DNA of 44,956 nucleotides from NCBI RefSeq assembly GCF_000737245.1, contig NZ_JPQU01000048.1, positions 1 through 44,956 of the forward strand. Reading direction: 5' to 3'. The DNA is from Pseudomonas syringae (GTDB lineage Bacteria > Pseudomonadota > Gammaproteobacteria > Pseudomonadales > Pseudomonadaceae). The notes beneath the pieces were generated by a model. It did no database searches. It had not been told where the DNA came from and saw only the letters and a program-made list of their open reading frames with translations. Shown piece after piece: positions 26,273 to 37,283 of the stretch (positions are counted from its first letter, which is position 1; every line of letters starts with the position of its first letter). Position numbers and translations under genes: made by a program.

Positions 26273-27682
26273 TCAAGCTGCCTTGGCTTTCAACTCACGC
26301 GACGGCAATTGCAGGAATATCCCCGCCGCCAGCATCGCCATCACGCCCACGGTCAGGAAGGTCAGCTGGAACGCGCCCAGCACGCTGCTGACTTCGCCGG
26401 TCGAGACCTGCTCGGTAAAGCCACCCAACAACGCCGCTGCGCACGCCACGCCGAAGCTCAACGACAATTGCGCCACCACCGACAGCAAACTGTTACCGCT
26501 GGCGGCACTGGCGTCGTCTAGGTCGATCAACGTCACAGTGTTCATCGCGGTGAACTGCAAGGAGTTGACCGCGCCGAGCAGACCCAGATGCACCAGCAGC
26601 ATCCAGTAAGGGGTTTGTGCATCTACCAAAGCGATGCTCGACAGCAGAATGCCCAGCATCAAGGTGTTGCCGGTGAGGATGATCCGATAACCGAGCCGCT
26701 CGATCAGCCAGCGCGCAACCGACTTGGCGAACATCGCCGCAGCGGCCAGTGGCAGCATGCTCATCCCGGCCTGGGACGGCGAGTAGCCCAGCGCCACTTG
26801 CAGCAGCAACGGCATGAGAAAGGGCAGGGCGCCGCTGCCCAGCCGGGCGAACAGATTGCCGAGGATGCCAACAGCAAAGGTTCGGGTGCGGAACAATGAC
26901 GGAGCAAACAGCGGCGATTCAACGTGTCCGGCCCGCAGCCAATAAGCCGCCAGGCAGCCGAAGCCGGCGAACAACAGCAGCACCACGCGCAGGTGCGGCA
27001 AGTGCAATTCGCCCAGGCCTTCCAGCGCAATAGTGATCAGGACCATCGCTGCACCAAACAGCGCAAAGCCCACCCCGTCGAATCGTGTTCGCCCGCCGCC
27101 GGGCAGGTTGGGTATGAAGTGATGCACCGCCCAGCAACCGACAATGCCCACCGGAATGTTGATCAGAAAGATCCAGTGCCAGCTCAGGTACTCGACCATC
27201 CAGCCGCCCATGGTCGGGCCCATCAACGGGCCCAGCAGACCGGGCAAGGTGATGAAACTCATGATCCGCACCAGCTCCGAGCGCGGATAAGCCCGTAATA
27301 CGATCAGCCGCCCGATGGGCAGCATCAACGCCCCACCAAGCCCTTGAACGATTCGCGCGCCGATCAGCATGCCCAGTGAGTTGGAAATCGCGCAGAGCAG
27401 CGAACCGAAGCTGAACAGCAGGATGGCACTGAAGAAAATCTGTTTGATCCCGAACCGGTCGGCAATCCAGCCGGAAGCCGGGATGAGCAAGGCGATGGTC
27501 AGCATGTAGGCAATGACCACCGACTGCATGCGCAAGGGGTCTTCAGCCAGCGACCGCGCCATGGACGGCAGCGCGGTATTGAGGATGGTGCCGTCCAGGC
27601 TCTGCATGAAGAACGCGATAGCCACAACCCAGGGCAACCAGCGAAGGGTTTTTTCATCCAGAAGCGGGGTGGTGGTCGGCAT
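26273..27682 (-). CDS. mdtD: MFS multidrug transporter MdtD
   Basis: 469 residues from ATG 27682, chosen because AAGGA lies 6 nt upstream. The frame is open to 27730. It is a proton-driven drug efflux protein of the DHA2 (14-span) family. Signatures: FFMQSLDGTILNTALPSMA (motif D1), GWIADRFGIKQIFF (motif A), ARIVQGLGGALMLPIGRL (motif B), and GLLGPLMGPTMGGWMVEYLSWHWIFLINIPVG (motif C region). Closest to MdtD, but no mdtABC genes are adjacent. Confidence 0.9.
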   Translation of the reverse strand: MPTTTPLLDEKTLRWLPWVVAIAFFMQSLDGTILNTALPSMARSLAEDPLRMQSVVIAYMLTIALLIPASGWIADRFGIKQIFFSAILLFSFGSLLCAISNSLGMLIGARIVQGLGGALMLPIGRLIVLRAYPRSELVRIMSFITLPGLLGPLMGPTMGGWMVEYLSWHWIFLINIPVGIVGCWAVHHFIPNLPGGGRTRFDGVGFALFGAAMVLITIALEGLGELHLPHLRVVLLLFAGFGCLAAYWLRAGHVESPLFAPSLFRTRTFAVGILGNLFARLGSGALPFLMPLLLQVALGYSPSQAGMSMLPLAAAAMFAKSVARWLIERLGYRIILTGNTLMLGILLSSIALVDAQTPYWMLLVHLGLLGAVNSLQFTAMNTVTLIDLDDASAASGNSLLSVVAQLSLSFGVACAAALLGGFTEQVSTGEVSSVLGAFQLTFLTVGVMAMLAAGIFLQLPSRELKAKAA

Positions 27683-27735
27683 GGGGGTCCTTGTTTTTAT
27701 TGCGGTGATTGTTGGAGGAGCGGACGACAACCAGT

Positions 27736-27827
27736 CGTGGGACCGGCTTTAGCCGGGAAGGCTGCATTCCAGACGCAGCAAATATTTTGGTTGCATTGGC
27801 CTCTTCCCGGCTAAAGCCGGTCCCACG
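27736..27827. repeat. REPIN, class A
   Basis: Perfect inverted class A arms, between mdtD and the PmbA-like gene. Confidence 0.9.
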
Positions 27828-27869
27828 ACGGATCGCCGCCCATTCCCACAGGTTTGCCTTCGGCTGCTG

Positions 27870-29195
27870 TCACAGCGTCAACGTCAACCTGCTGATCAAC
27901 GCCCCCGGCAACTGGCTGGAAGCTGTCTGGCGCTGACTATAGGTACTTGTGGAGAGAATCAGTTCCCGGTCGGTGGTCAATTCTTCCAGTGCACTGCCCA
28001 GCAAGCTGTAGACGCTGTCGTCGAAACGCATGGTGCTCACTGGTGCCTGAATCTTGCCGTCTTCGACCCAGAACGTGGCGAAGCGGGTCATGCCGGTCAG
28101 GCGTGCAGCGGGCTGATCGGAGTAGTTCAGGTACCAGAGGTTGCCGATGTACAGGCCGGTGCCGAGCTTTTGCAGAATCTGCTCCAGCGCCAGGCTTCCC
28201 GCCGCCATGCTCAATGAGCTCGGTGACTCCCACGGCTCGGCGCCATTGGCCCGCAACCCATATTCCGCAGCGCTGGCCGAACCGACCAGTTGTTCGCGAC
28301 CCTGGCCGTTGGCGATCAGCGCCAGATCCTTGCGTGGATAACCTTCGCCGGAAAACGCTGGCGACAGCGAACCGGTGACTTGCTCATCAATGCTAACCGA
28401 AGGGCTGAGCTGTGCGTCGCCGCTGTACAGCCGTTGCAGCGGACTGGTCTTGGTCGCCAGAGACTGCGCCGAAAAACCTCCCCAACACAGCATGCCGACG
28501 ATCTCGTCCATGGCCGCTGGCGCCAGATAGGCGCGGTATTGGCCGGGCGCCAGGGTTTTCAGCGGTCTGCCGAGAAACTCCAACTGCTCGCGAGCCGATG
28601 CAAAACGCTGGGTGAAAGCGGCGTCGCTCCATTCATGGCCGGCGTAGTTGGCTTTAACCGCCTGACCGTTCTCGTGGAACAGGCTCCAGTCGAAATTGAA
28701 GCTGTTGGCCTGATGCCAGCCAAAAGCGCCCCTTGAACTGGCGAAGCCGCGGTACAGCGGTCCAGCCGCGTAGAAACCAACCAGATCCAGACCTTGTGCC
28801 AGCCGCGCAATGTGTTCGACCACATGTTCGCTGTCCGGCAAGGCAACGTCTTGAATATTTGTGTGCTGCCAGGCTTCGGTGTTGGGCTGCAGATACGGAT
28901 CCTTGTCGAGCAGCGTCAGGATTTCCCGCAACTGCTGCAGCGCTTCAATCAAGCGCTGGGCGTCTACCGTGCCATCGCCGCAAAGGGTCAGTTGCAGATC
29001 GGCATGACGTTCGTCGTCAATCAGCTTGAGGGTCACGCTGGCTTGCTGCACGTGGCCGACCTGACGCACCTTGGCGTGGTTGAAGCGAATGAAATCCGAC
29101 TCTTCGGCGTTGTAGGCCAGGGTGAAATGTTCCTGCCCGGTGATCGCGGCCTTGAGCGTTTCCACCAGTGCCTGAAATTGCTCTTGATGCGACAT
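27870..29195 (-). CDS. PmbA/TldE-like subunit of a TldD/TldE-type protease
   Basis: 441 residues from ATG 29195. The frame is open further upstream, but that part is the shadow of the preceding gene. It resembles the non-catalytic partner of TldD/TldE heterodimers, which form a chamber and cleave unfolded peptides. Segments such as FIRFNHAKVRQVGHV, SSRGAFGWHQANSFNFDWS and LYIGNLWYLNYSDQPAARLTGMTRFATFW are typical, and no HExxxH motif is present. The start overlaps the upstream stop (TGATG), so the pair is translationally coupled. It appears to be a paralogue of the housekeeping pmbA, so no symbol is given. Confidence 0.88.
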   Translation of the reverse strand: MSHQEQFQALVETLKAAITGQEHFTLAYNAEESDFIRFNHAKVRQVGHVQQASVTLKLIDDERHADLQLTLCGDGTVDAQRLIEALQQLREILTLLDKDPYLQPNTEAWQHTNIQDVALPDSEHVVEHIARLAQGLDLVGFYAAGPLYRGFASSRGAFGWHQANSFNFDWSLFHENGQAVKANYAGHEWSDAAFTQRFASAREQLEFLGRPLKTLAPGQYRAYLAPAAMDEIVGMLCWGGFSAQSLATKTSPLQRLYSGDAQLSPSVSIDEQVTGSLSPAFSGEGYPRKDLALIANGQGREQLVGSASAAEYGLRANGAEPWESPSSLSMAAGSLALEQILQKLGTGLYIGNLWYLNYSDQPAARLTGMTRFATFWVEDGKIQAPVSTMRFDDSVYSLLGSALEELTTDRELILSTSTYSQRQTASSQLPGALISRLTLTL

Positions 29196-30637
29196 CAGGC
29201 ATCCCCTCCGAATACATCGACTTGCTTGAATACGCAGGCTGGCGAGGCATGGCCGACGCGTATGACCTGGTTGGGTTCGCCTTTGCCGCAATTGGGTGTG
29301 CCGAGCACTTTGAACGTGCTGCGGTCGCCCACGGCGCTGAGGTTTTTCCAGAACTGCGCGGAAATCGCCCGATAGTTGGGGTTCTTCACCACGCCTTTGA
29401 GTTCGCCGTTCTCGATCAACTGGCCCCACTCGCAGCCGAACTGGAATTTGTTGCGCGCGTCGTCGATAGACCAAGAACGGTTGGTGGACATCAGCACACC
29501 GTGTTCGATACCGCCGATCAACTGCTCAAGGGATTTGTCCCCAGGCTCGATGTTCAGGTTCGCCATGCGGTCGATGGGCGGACGGTTCCACCCGCAGGCA
29601 CGGCTGTTGGCGACGCCAGGCATGTCGGCACGGTATTGCGACAGCGCGCCACCCAACGGACGCTCCAGCAGCCCGTTGCGAATCAGGAATTGCTTGCTGG
29701 CCGGAGTCCCATCGTCGTCGTGGCTGTAACTGGCCAGTTGCTCGGGGATTTCCGGGTCGAAGGTTACGTTGAGCAACTCTGAGCCGTACTGCAAGTGGCC
29801 GAAGTCGCTGGCTTTGACGAAGCTGGTCCCGGCGTAGTTGCGTTCATCGCCCAGGATGCGATCCAGCTCCAGCGGGTGGCCGATGGATTCGTGGATTTGC
29901 AGAATCATCTGGTCGGGCATCAACAGCAGGTCGCGAGGCCCGTTCGGCGTGTTGGGGGCCATGATTAGCTGCAAGGCCTGGTCGGCAACTTGAGCGGCTG
30001 CGCCCACCAGTCCGCAATTGCTGATGACTTCCGCGCCGCCTTGCTGACCGAAATTGTCCCGACCCAGGCTGCGGGTCTGGCTGTCGCTGCCGTCGAACGC
30101 GGTGACGGTCATGCCCGGATAGACAAAGCGCTGGGCTCGACGAATCTGCGCGCCAGCGTTGTTCAGGTAGATCTGCTCGACGTTTTCCAGGCCCAGGCTG
30201 ACTTGCCAGTTCACCAGGCGTTCGTCTTTGGGCACGGCGCTGGACTCGCTCATCAGCAGCGCGATGCAGTCACTGAGCGGCGCAAAGGCATCGTGCAGAT
30301 GCGGCGATAGGTAATCGGCACGCGCGGTCGCCACTGGCTGATCGCTGAGATCGAGCAGCGCATGGGGCGCAAGGCGTGAGGCGTGTTGTTCCGCCTGTTC
30401 CAAAGCCGCTTGCAGGCCGCGTTGCGATAAGTCCCGGGTCGCCGCGTAGGCTTCCACGCCGTTGAGGCGCACGGTCAGCATTGCGCCTTCGTCGCTGCTC
30501 AAGTGCGGCGGCTCGGCGACGTTCTTGCGCACGCACAAGTGCTGGCTGGTCTGGCGGACGTAACGCAGGGAAAAGAATTGGGCGCGGCTCTGCAGGGCGG
30601 CAAACCGCTGAGAGAGCTGAGCGGAGAGATCGAACAT
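29195..30637 (-). CDS. TldD-like catalytic subunit (zinc metallopeptidase)
   Basis: 480 residues. The zinc-binding helix is HESIGHPLELDR (His249, Glu250, His254), followed by a putative further ligand Cys in GTPNCGKGEPNQ. The housekeeping TldD carries HEAVGH; the HESIGH type marks a separate paralogous branch. It pairs with the downstream PmbA-like subunit through a 1-nt TGATG overlap. The probable job is degrading unfolded peptides or maturing a small peptide substrate. No candidate precursor peptide is visible next to it. Confidence 0.9.
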   Translation of the reverse strand: MFDLSAQLSQRFAALQSRAQFFSLRYVRQTSQHLCVRKNVAEPPHLSSDEGAMLTVRLNGVEAYAATRDLSQRGLQAALEQAEQHASRLAPHALLDLSDQPVATARADYLSPHLHDAFAPLSDCIALLMSESSAVPKDERLVNWQVSLGLENVEQIYLNNAGAQIRRAQRFVYPGMTVTAFDGSDSQTRSLGRDNFGQQGGAEVISNCGLVGAAAQVADQALQLIMAPNTPNGPRDLLLMPDQMILQIHESIGHPLELDRILGDERNYAGTSFVKASDFGHLQYGSELLNVTFDPEIPEQLASYSHDDDGTPASKQFLIRNGLLERPLGGALSQYRADMPGVANSRACGWNRPPIDRMANLNIEPGDKSLEQLIGGIEHGVLMSTNRSWSIDDARNKFQFGCEWGQLIENGELKGVVKNPNYRAISAQFWKNLSAVGDRSTFKVLGTPNCGKGEPNQVIRVGHASPACVFKQVDVFGGDA

Positions 30638-30674
30638 GCAGAGTGGCCTCTATGCTATGCGGGACTAATGGCCC

Positions 30675-30782
30675 GTAGGAGCGCGCTTGCCCGCGATCCA
30701 GTGCGTAGCGCTGGCAAAAGATTTGAGTCCAAATCAGATTGAAGGCCGTTCCGGCCTTATCGCGGGCAAGCGCGCTCCTACA
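30675..30782. repeat. REPIN, class B
   Basis: Class B inverted arms with a longer spacer (about 64 bp) than the other class B elements, between the TldD-like and RraA-like genes. Confidence 0.9.
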
Positions 30783-30797
30783 GTCGAGCGGGGTGGA

Positions 30798-31493
30798 TCA
30801 GAGAGGGCAACCCTTGGCACGCAGGATGGCGTCGAAACGATCCGGGTCCAGGGTGCCGGCTTCGATGGCCGCCAGGGTGGCTTTTTCACGAGCCAGCAGG
30901 TCCTGACAACGCACCAGCAGTTCCGGCAATTCGGCGCGGGCTGCGGCAACTACGCCGTCGCCATCGCCGATCATCAAGTCGCCGGGCATGACCAGCATGC
31001 CTGCGCAGGAAATCGGCACGTTGATTTCGCCGCCGCCGTCAGTGCTCGGCCCGCGATGCACGCCGCCGATGGCGTAGGCTGGAAGCTCACCGGTCTGCCA
31101 TTCGTCCAAGTCACGGAGTGCACCGTTGATGACCACACCGACGATGCCAGCCTTGAGGGCCATGGCGCGCATGATGCCGCCGAATACGGCACGGGTCAGG
31201 TCGGCGCTGCCGTCGATGACCAGCACGTCGCCAGGTCGAGCCATTTGCATGGCTTTGAGGATCATCAGGTTGTCGCCGGGACGCACACGCACGGTCAGCG
31301 CGCTGCCGAGCATTGGTGCATTGCCGTGGAAGGCTTTGAGGCCCAGACCACCAACGTTACGACCCAGGCAGTCACTGACGGCGGCAGCAGGAATCTTGCT
31401 GAAAGCGGTCAGCCACTTCGGGTCCAGCGGCTCGGCGTTGGGGTTGATCAGATATCCGGTGGGCCATTTGCTCGAAGAAACTACATCAAACAT
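30798..31493 (-). CDS. RraA-family protein (HMG/CHA aldolase-like)
   Basis: 231 residues of the RraA/4-hydroxy-4-methyl-2-oxoglutarate aldolase family. Visible motifs: AAVSDCLGR near the N-terminus, GGIMRAMALKAGIVGVVINGALRD with the conserved Arg-Asp of the aldolase site, and the metal-site loop GDLMIGDGDGVV. It could cleave 4-carboxy-4-hydroxy-2-oxoadipate-type substrates or decarboxylate oxaloacetate. An RNase E regulator role is less likely for this longer form. GAGG lies 8 nt before the ATG. There is no aromatic-degradation operon nearby. Confidence 0.85.
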   Translation of the reverse strand: MFDVVSSSKWPTGYLINPNAEPLDPKWLTAFSKIPAAAVSDCLGRNVGGLGLKAFHGNAPMLGSALTVRVRPGDNLMILKAMQMARPGDVLVIDGSADLTRAVFGGIMRAMALKAGIVGVVINGALRDLDEWQTGELPAYAIGGVHRGPSTDGGGEINVPISCAGMLVMPGDLMIGDGDGVVAAARAELPELLVRCQDLLAREKATLAAIEAGTLDPDRFDAILRAKGCPL

Positions 31494-31649
31494 GTGTAAG
31501 CCTCGTGGCCAGTCATTGCCGGCTTGTCGATTGAAGCGGGGGGGTTGATCTTGGGACTGACGCTAGATTAGGCCGCTGGCGCGGGAGCTTCAAGCGGCAA
31601 GCTTCAAGCCTCAAGATAAAAACGGTAGGGGGCAGGCACCGACGATCCA

Positions 31650-31740
31650 ATGTGGGAGCGGTGCTTGCCCGCGATAAGGCTGGACGCGGTTCACTTTAGA
31701 ATTGCGGCGACCTTATCGCGGGCAAGCACCGCTCCCACAG
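31650..31740. repeat. REPIN, class C
   Basis: Class C inverted arms around the spacer GGCTGGACGCGGTTCAC. Just upstream, 31586-31617 holds short reiterations of GCTTCAAGC, another common pseudomonad intergenic repeat. Confidence 0.9.
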
Positions 31741-31771
31741 GGGCTTTGCGCTGTACCTGCCGGGACGGGTG

Positions 31772-33475
31772 TCAGTTAGCCGTACGACTCACTTCCCGTA
31801 CCGGCTTGCCACGCACTGGCTTGCCAGCGGCGACGAAGTAGTCAGCCGTGCTGCGTGGCAATGGGGCGCGGCCGCGAATCTTGTCGGCGATTTTCTCGGC
31901 GATCATGATGGTTGGCGCGTTCAGGTTGCCGGTGGTGATCAGCGGCATGATTGACGCATCCACAACCCGCAGGCCCTGCATGCCATCTACGCGGCCTTCG
32001 CCGTCGACTACAGCCATTTCGTCCGTGCCCATCTTGCACGAGCACGACGGGTGATAGGCCGTCTCGGCATGTTCACGAATGAAGGTATCGAGCTCTTCGT
32101 CAGACTGCACTTCAATGCCGGGGCTGATTTCACGGCCACGGTACTGATCAAGCGCGGGCTGTTGCATGATTTCCCGGGTCAGGCGGATGCCGTCGCGGAA
32201 TTCCTGCCAGTCCTGCTCACTGGACATGTAGTTGAACAAAATGCTCGGGTAGTCCCGTGGGTTCTTCGATTTGACCTGCACCCGGCCACGACTCGGCGAA
32301 CGCATCGAGCCCACGTGGGCCTGGAAACCATGCTCCTGTACGCCCTTGGTGCCGTTGTAGTTAATCGCTACCGGCAGAAAGTGGTACTGAATATTCGGCC
32401 ATTCGAATTCTTCACGGGAGCGAATGAAACCGCCCGCTTCGAACTGGTTGCTGGCGCCAATGCCCGTGCCAAGGAACATCCACTCTGCGCCGATGGCAGG
32501 CTGGTTCCACCACAGCAGAGACGGGTACAGCGACACCGGCTTGGTGCAGGAATATTGCAGGTACATCTCCAGGTGATCCTGAAGATTCTGGCCAACGCCG
32601 GGCAAGTCATGCACCACGGGGATGTCCAGCGCATTCAGGACTTCAGCCGGGCCGACACCTGAACGTTGCAGGATCTGCGGCGAGGCAATCGCGCCACCGC
32701 ACAGCAAGACTTCCTTGCGGGCTCGGGCCTCGATGCGTGCATCGCTGTCGCCCACCAGATACGCAACGCCGATAGCTTTTTTGCCGTCGAACAGAATCCG
32801 GTCGGTCAGGGCATGGGTGACGATAGTCAGGGTCGAGCGCTTCTTGGCTTCGTCCAGATAACCGCGAGCTGTGCTGGCCCGACGACCTCTGGGCGTTACG
32901 GTGCGGTCCATGGGGCCGAAACCTTCCTGCTGATAACCGTTGAGGTCATCGGTGCGCGGGTAACCGGCCTGTACGCCCGCTTCAACCATGGCGTGGAACA
33001 GTGGGTTGTTACCGGCTTTTGGCGTGGTCACGCTGACCGGGCCATCGCCGCCGTGGTAATCGTTGGGGCCGATGTCACGGGTTTCCGCCTTGCGGAAATA
33101 CGGCAGGCAGTCGGCGTAGGTCCAGTCTTCCAGGCCCGGATTTTTCGCCCAGCCGTCGTAATCCATGGCGTTGCCACGGATGTAGCACATGCCGTTGATC
33201 AGCGAAGAACCGCCAAGGCCTTTCCCGCGCCCGCACTCCATCCGGCGGCCGCCCATGTGTGGCTCTGGATCGGTTTCATAGGCCCAGTTGTAGCGACGGC
33301 CTTGCAGCGGGAATGCCAGTGCGGCAGGCATTTGTGTGCGGAAATCCAGACGATAGTCCGGGCCGCCTGCTTCAAGCAGCAGAACGGTGACGCCTGCGTC
33401 CTCGGTGAGACGGGCTGCCAAAGTGTTACCGGCCGATCCTGCGCCGATGATGATGTAATCGAATTCCTGGGACAT
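31772..33475 (-). CDS. betA: Choline dehydrogenase BetA
   Basis: 567-residue GMC-family flavoprotein that oxidises choline to betaine aldehyde at the membrane. Motifs: FAD Rossmann IIIGAGSAGNTLAARL, the GMC signatures GRGKGLGGSSLINGMCYIRG and GAIASPQILQRSGVG, and the active-site region HPSCSCKMG, with NAPTIMIAEKIAD at the end. Length and start are typical. It is downstream of betB in the same direction but separated by a ~195-bp gap holding a REPIN, which may lower or process the betA part of the transcript. Confidence 0.97.
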   Translation of the reverse strand: MSQEFDYIIIGAGSAGNTLAARLTEDAGVTVLLLEAGGPDYRLDFRTQMPAALAFPLQGRRYNWAYETDPEPHMGGRRMECGRGKGLGGSSLINGMCYIRGNAMDYDGWAKNPGLEDWTYADCLPYFRKAETRDIGPNDYHGGDGPVSVTTPKAGNNPLFHAMVEAGVQAGYPRTDDLNGYQQEGFGPMDRTVTPRGRRASTARGYLDEAKKRSTLTIVTHALTDRILFDGKKAIGVAYLVGDSDARIEARARKEVLLCGGAIASPQILQRSGVGPAEVLNALDIPVVHDLPGVGQNLQDHLEMYLQYSCTKPVSLYPSLLWWNQPAIGAEWMFLGTGIGASNQFEAGGFIRSREEFEWPNIQYHFLPVAINYNGTKGVQEHGFQAHVGSMRSPSRGRVQVKSKNPRDYPSILFNYMSSEQDWQEFRDGIRLTREIMQQPALDQYRGREISPGIEVQSDEELDTFIREHAETAYHPSCSCKMGTDEMAVVDGEGRVDGMQGLRVVDASIMPLITTGNLNAPTIMIAEKIADKIRGRAPLPRSTADYFVAAGKPVRGKPVREVSRTAN

Positions 33476-33567
33476 TACTGCACCCTCTTTGAAAGTAGTC
33501 GGGGAGGGGGAATGACGTACTCATTCGACCCCTTGCACCCCATACAAGTGCGCGGTGCTGCTTAGGT

Positions 33568-33660
33568 CGTGGGACCGGCTTTAGCCGGGAAGACTGCATT
33601 CCTGATCACAGAGATGCATTGGATGTAAGGGCCTCTTCCCGGCTGAAGCCGGTCCCACGT
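33568..33660. repeat. REPIN, class A, inside the bet operon
   Basis: Class A inverted arms (the right arm reads GGCTGAAGCC) lie between betB and betA, 9 bp beyond the betB stop. Confidence 0.9.
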
Positions 33661-33669
33661 CTACACTGA

Positions 33670-35142
<1,473 letters not shown>

Positions 35143-35256
35143 AAAGTCCTCGCAAATTCTTCAGTGGCTGGCGATGACTGTTGTCAGCTTGCCATGTGAG
35201 ATTGGGCAACGCCGTCATGCAGTCGTTCGGTGCTCGCTTCAGGAAAGTGAAGCGTT

Positions 35257-35850
35257 TCAGCTCACCGCTTTCGCCAGTTGGAAATCCATGTATTCGTAGG
35301 CGATCTGTTGCGCCTGTTCAGTGTCGAAGGCGTCGCCCGACAGTGCGCCGCGCAACCACAGACCATCGATCAGAGCCGCCAGGCCACGAGCCGCGCTTCG
35401 CGCTTGCTCCAGTGGCAGTACACGACGGAACTGACAGCACAGGTTCGAATACAGGCGGTGATCGTTGATCCGCTGCAGCCTGTGCAATGACGGCTGGTGC
35501 ATGCTGGAGGCCCAGAAGGCCAGCCAGGTTTTCATCGCCGGGCCATTGACCTGGCTGGCGTCGAAGTTGCCCTCGATGATCACTTGCAGATGCGCCCGTG
35601 GGCTGTCATCGGTGAGGGCCAGCCGGCGTTCGCCGACGTTCTCGATCAAGGCATTCATCAGGTGGCGCATGGTGGCTGCGATCAGGCCATTCTTGTCCTG
35701 AAAGTAGTGACTGATGATGCCGTTTGAAACACCTGCCAGACGAGCAATCAGCGCAATGCTGGCCTCGCCCATGCCGACTTGGTCCACCGCGGTTAGCGTG
35801 GCGTGGATCAACTGTTGACGGCGGATGGGTTGCATACCGACCTTGGGCAT
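35257..35850 (-). CDS. betI: TetR-family repressor BetI
   Basis: 197 residues. The N-terminal helix-turn-helix (IALIARLAGVSNGIISHYFQDKNGL) and the ligand-domain motifs KTWLAFWASSMHQPSL and AALIDGLWLRGALSG are diagnostic of BetI, the choline-responsive repressor of bet genes. ATG 35850 gives the standard MPKVGMQPIRR start, with AGGAG upstream. First gene of betIBA. A near-perfect palindrome 71 bp upstream is its probable autoregulatory operator. Confidence 0.97.
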   Translation of the reverse strand: MPKVGMQPIRRQQLIHATLTAVDQVGMGEASIALIARLAGVSNGIISHYFQDKNGLIAATMRHLMNALIENVGERRLALTDDSPRAHLQVIIEGNFDASQVNGPAMKTWLAFWASSMHQPSLHRLQRINDHRLYSNLCCQFRRVLPLEQARSAARGLAALIDGLWLRGALSGDAFDTEQAQQIAYEYMDFQLAKAVS

Positions 35851-35914
35851 TAGCTGAAATCTCCTGGTTCGTCGGGCTGCTGCACTGCCCGAAAAGGCTC
35901 CGCTACTCTAAAGG

Positions 35915-35947
35915 TTTTTTATTGAACGTTCAATCAATAAAAAAGGG
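35915..35947. promoter_or_regulatory. Putative BetI operator upstream of betIBA
   Basis: The palindrome ATTGAACGTTCAAT (35921-35934) is flanked by T-rich and A-rich arms. On the minus strand the TTGATT at its upstream edge could serve as a -35 box. It resembles the published BetI operator with a TTGAACGTTCAA core. Binding would block the betI promoter. Confidence 0.75.
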
Positions 35948-36004
35948 TGGACGCGTGCAAAGCCTCTAAAATGCACCCTGTCAGTCAATGGAATGCAATT
36001 CTTT

Positions 36005-36094
36005 TGTAGGAGCGCGCTTGCCCGCGATGGCGGTCTGTCTGCGACAAATCTGGCGTTTGACACACCGCCATCGCGGGCAAGCGCGCTCCTACAG
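36005..36094. repeat. REPIN, class B
   Basis: Perfect class B arms extended by GGCGG/CCGCC, between the choV stop codon (10 bp away) and betI. Confidence 0.9.
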
Positions 36095-36104
36095 TGTCAG
36101 GCTG

Positions 36105-37283
36105 TTACCCCAAGTTTTTACCAAGAAGCGCGTGGTACAACTCGCTATCGCCCAGTATCCCCACCACCTGATTGCCATCCTGCAGCACCAGTTTGTTGCC
36201 GGTCTGGTAGCGGATTTGCAGTGCGTCGCGCATGCCGATGTTGGAATGCACCAGGGTCGGTTTGCGGTCCAGGCTGTCCATCGGTTGGCCCGGCGTCCAG
36301 TTCTGCAGATCCAGCTGACCCGCGCCCTGGCGTGCGCCTTTGATGGTGTTGCCTTCTGCCAGCTCCAGCCACGAATCGACGCTTGGGTCCAGGCACACTG
36401 AGCCGTTGACCCTGGTGCAATTATCCAGCGTGCGCATCAGGCTGCGACCGCACAGGACGTTGAGCGGGTTGGTGTGGGCGACGAAAGTGCGCACGTAATC
36501 ATCGGCCGGGTTGAGGACGATTTCTTCCGGCACGCTGTACTGGATGATCCGGCCGTCTTTCATGATCGCGATACGGCTGCCGAGCTTGAGGGCTTCGTCC
36601 AGATCGTGGCTGACGAAAACGATGGTCTTGCTCAGCTTGTTTTGCAGCTCCAGCAGTTCGTCCTGCAAGCCTTGGCGGATCAACGGGTCCAGGGCCGAGA
36701 ACGGTTCGTCCATCAACAGGATGTCGGCGTCCATGGCCAGCGCACGGGCCAGGCCCACGCGCTGCTGCATGCCGCCGGACAGTTCGTCAGGCTTCTTGTT
36801 GCGCCACTGCGTCAGGCCGACCAGTTCGAGTTTTTCATCCACCAGTTTGCGACGTTCTTTTTCAGGACGGCCCTGCATTTCCAGGCCGAAGCTGATGTTC
36901 TCGCGCACCGTCAGCCAGGGCATCAGGGCGAACTTCTGGAACACCATGGCGATACGCTTGGTGCGCATCAGTTTCAGCTCGGCGGGGGTGCAGTTCGCGA
37001 TATTGATCTGCGAGCCTTCGTGCTCCACATAGAGCGCGCCACGGCTCACCGTATTGAGGCCATTGATGCAGCGCAACAGGCTGGATTTACCCGAGCCGGA
37101 CAGGCCCATCAGCACGCAGATTTCGCCTTTTTCGACTTCCAGCGTGGCCTTTTCAACACCGACGATCTGCCCGGTTTTTTTCAGGATCTGATCGCGGGTC
37201 ATGCCCTGATCGAGCAGCTTGAGCGCCTCGCGCGGGTCTTTGGAAAAGATAACGTCAACGTTATCGAATTTAATAATGCTCAT
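36105..37283 (-). CDS. choV: Choline ABC transporter ATP-binding protein (CbcV/ChoV)
   Basis: 392 residues. ATPase motifs: Walker A GLSGSGKSS, signature LSGGMQQRVGLARALA, Walker B ILLMDEPFSALD, switch His in FVSHDLDEA. The C-terminal ~120 residues form a CBS-like regulatory domain (TLVHSNIGMRDAL to LGDSELYHALLG), as in ProV/OpuA-type importers. It energises quaternary-amine uptake. The start overlaps the end of choW by 4 nt (ATGA). Orthologous position to P. aeruginosa cbcV. Confidence 0.95.
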   Translation of the reverse strand: MSIIKFDNVDVIFSKDPREALKLLDQGMTRDQILKKTGQIVGVEKATLEVEKGEICVLMGLSGSGKSSLLRCINGLNTVSRGALYVEHEGSQINIANCTPAELKLMRTKRIAMVFQKFALMPWLTVRENISFGLEMQGRPEKERRKLVDEKLELVGLTQWRNKKPDELSGGMQQRVGLARALAMDADILLMDEPFSALDPLIRQGLQDELLELQNKLSKTIVFVSHDLDEALKLGSRIAIMKDGRIIQYSVPEEIVLNPADDYVRTFVAHTNPLNVLCGRSLMRTLDNCTRVNGSVCLDPSVDSWLELAEGNTIKGARQGAGQLDLQNWTPGQPMDSLDRKPTLVHSNIGMRDALQIRYQTGNKLVLQDGNQVVGILGDSELYHALLGKNLG

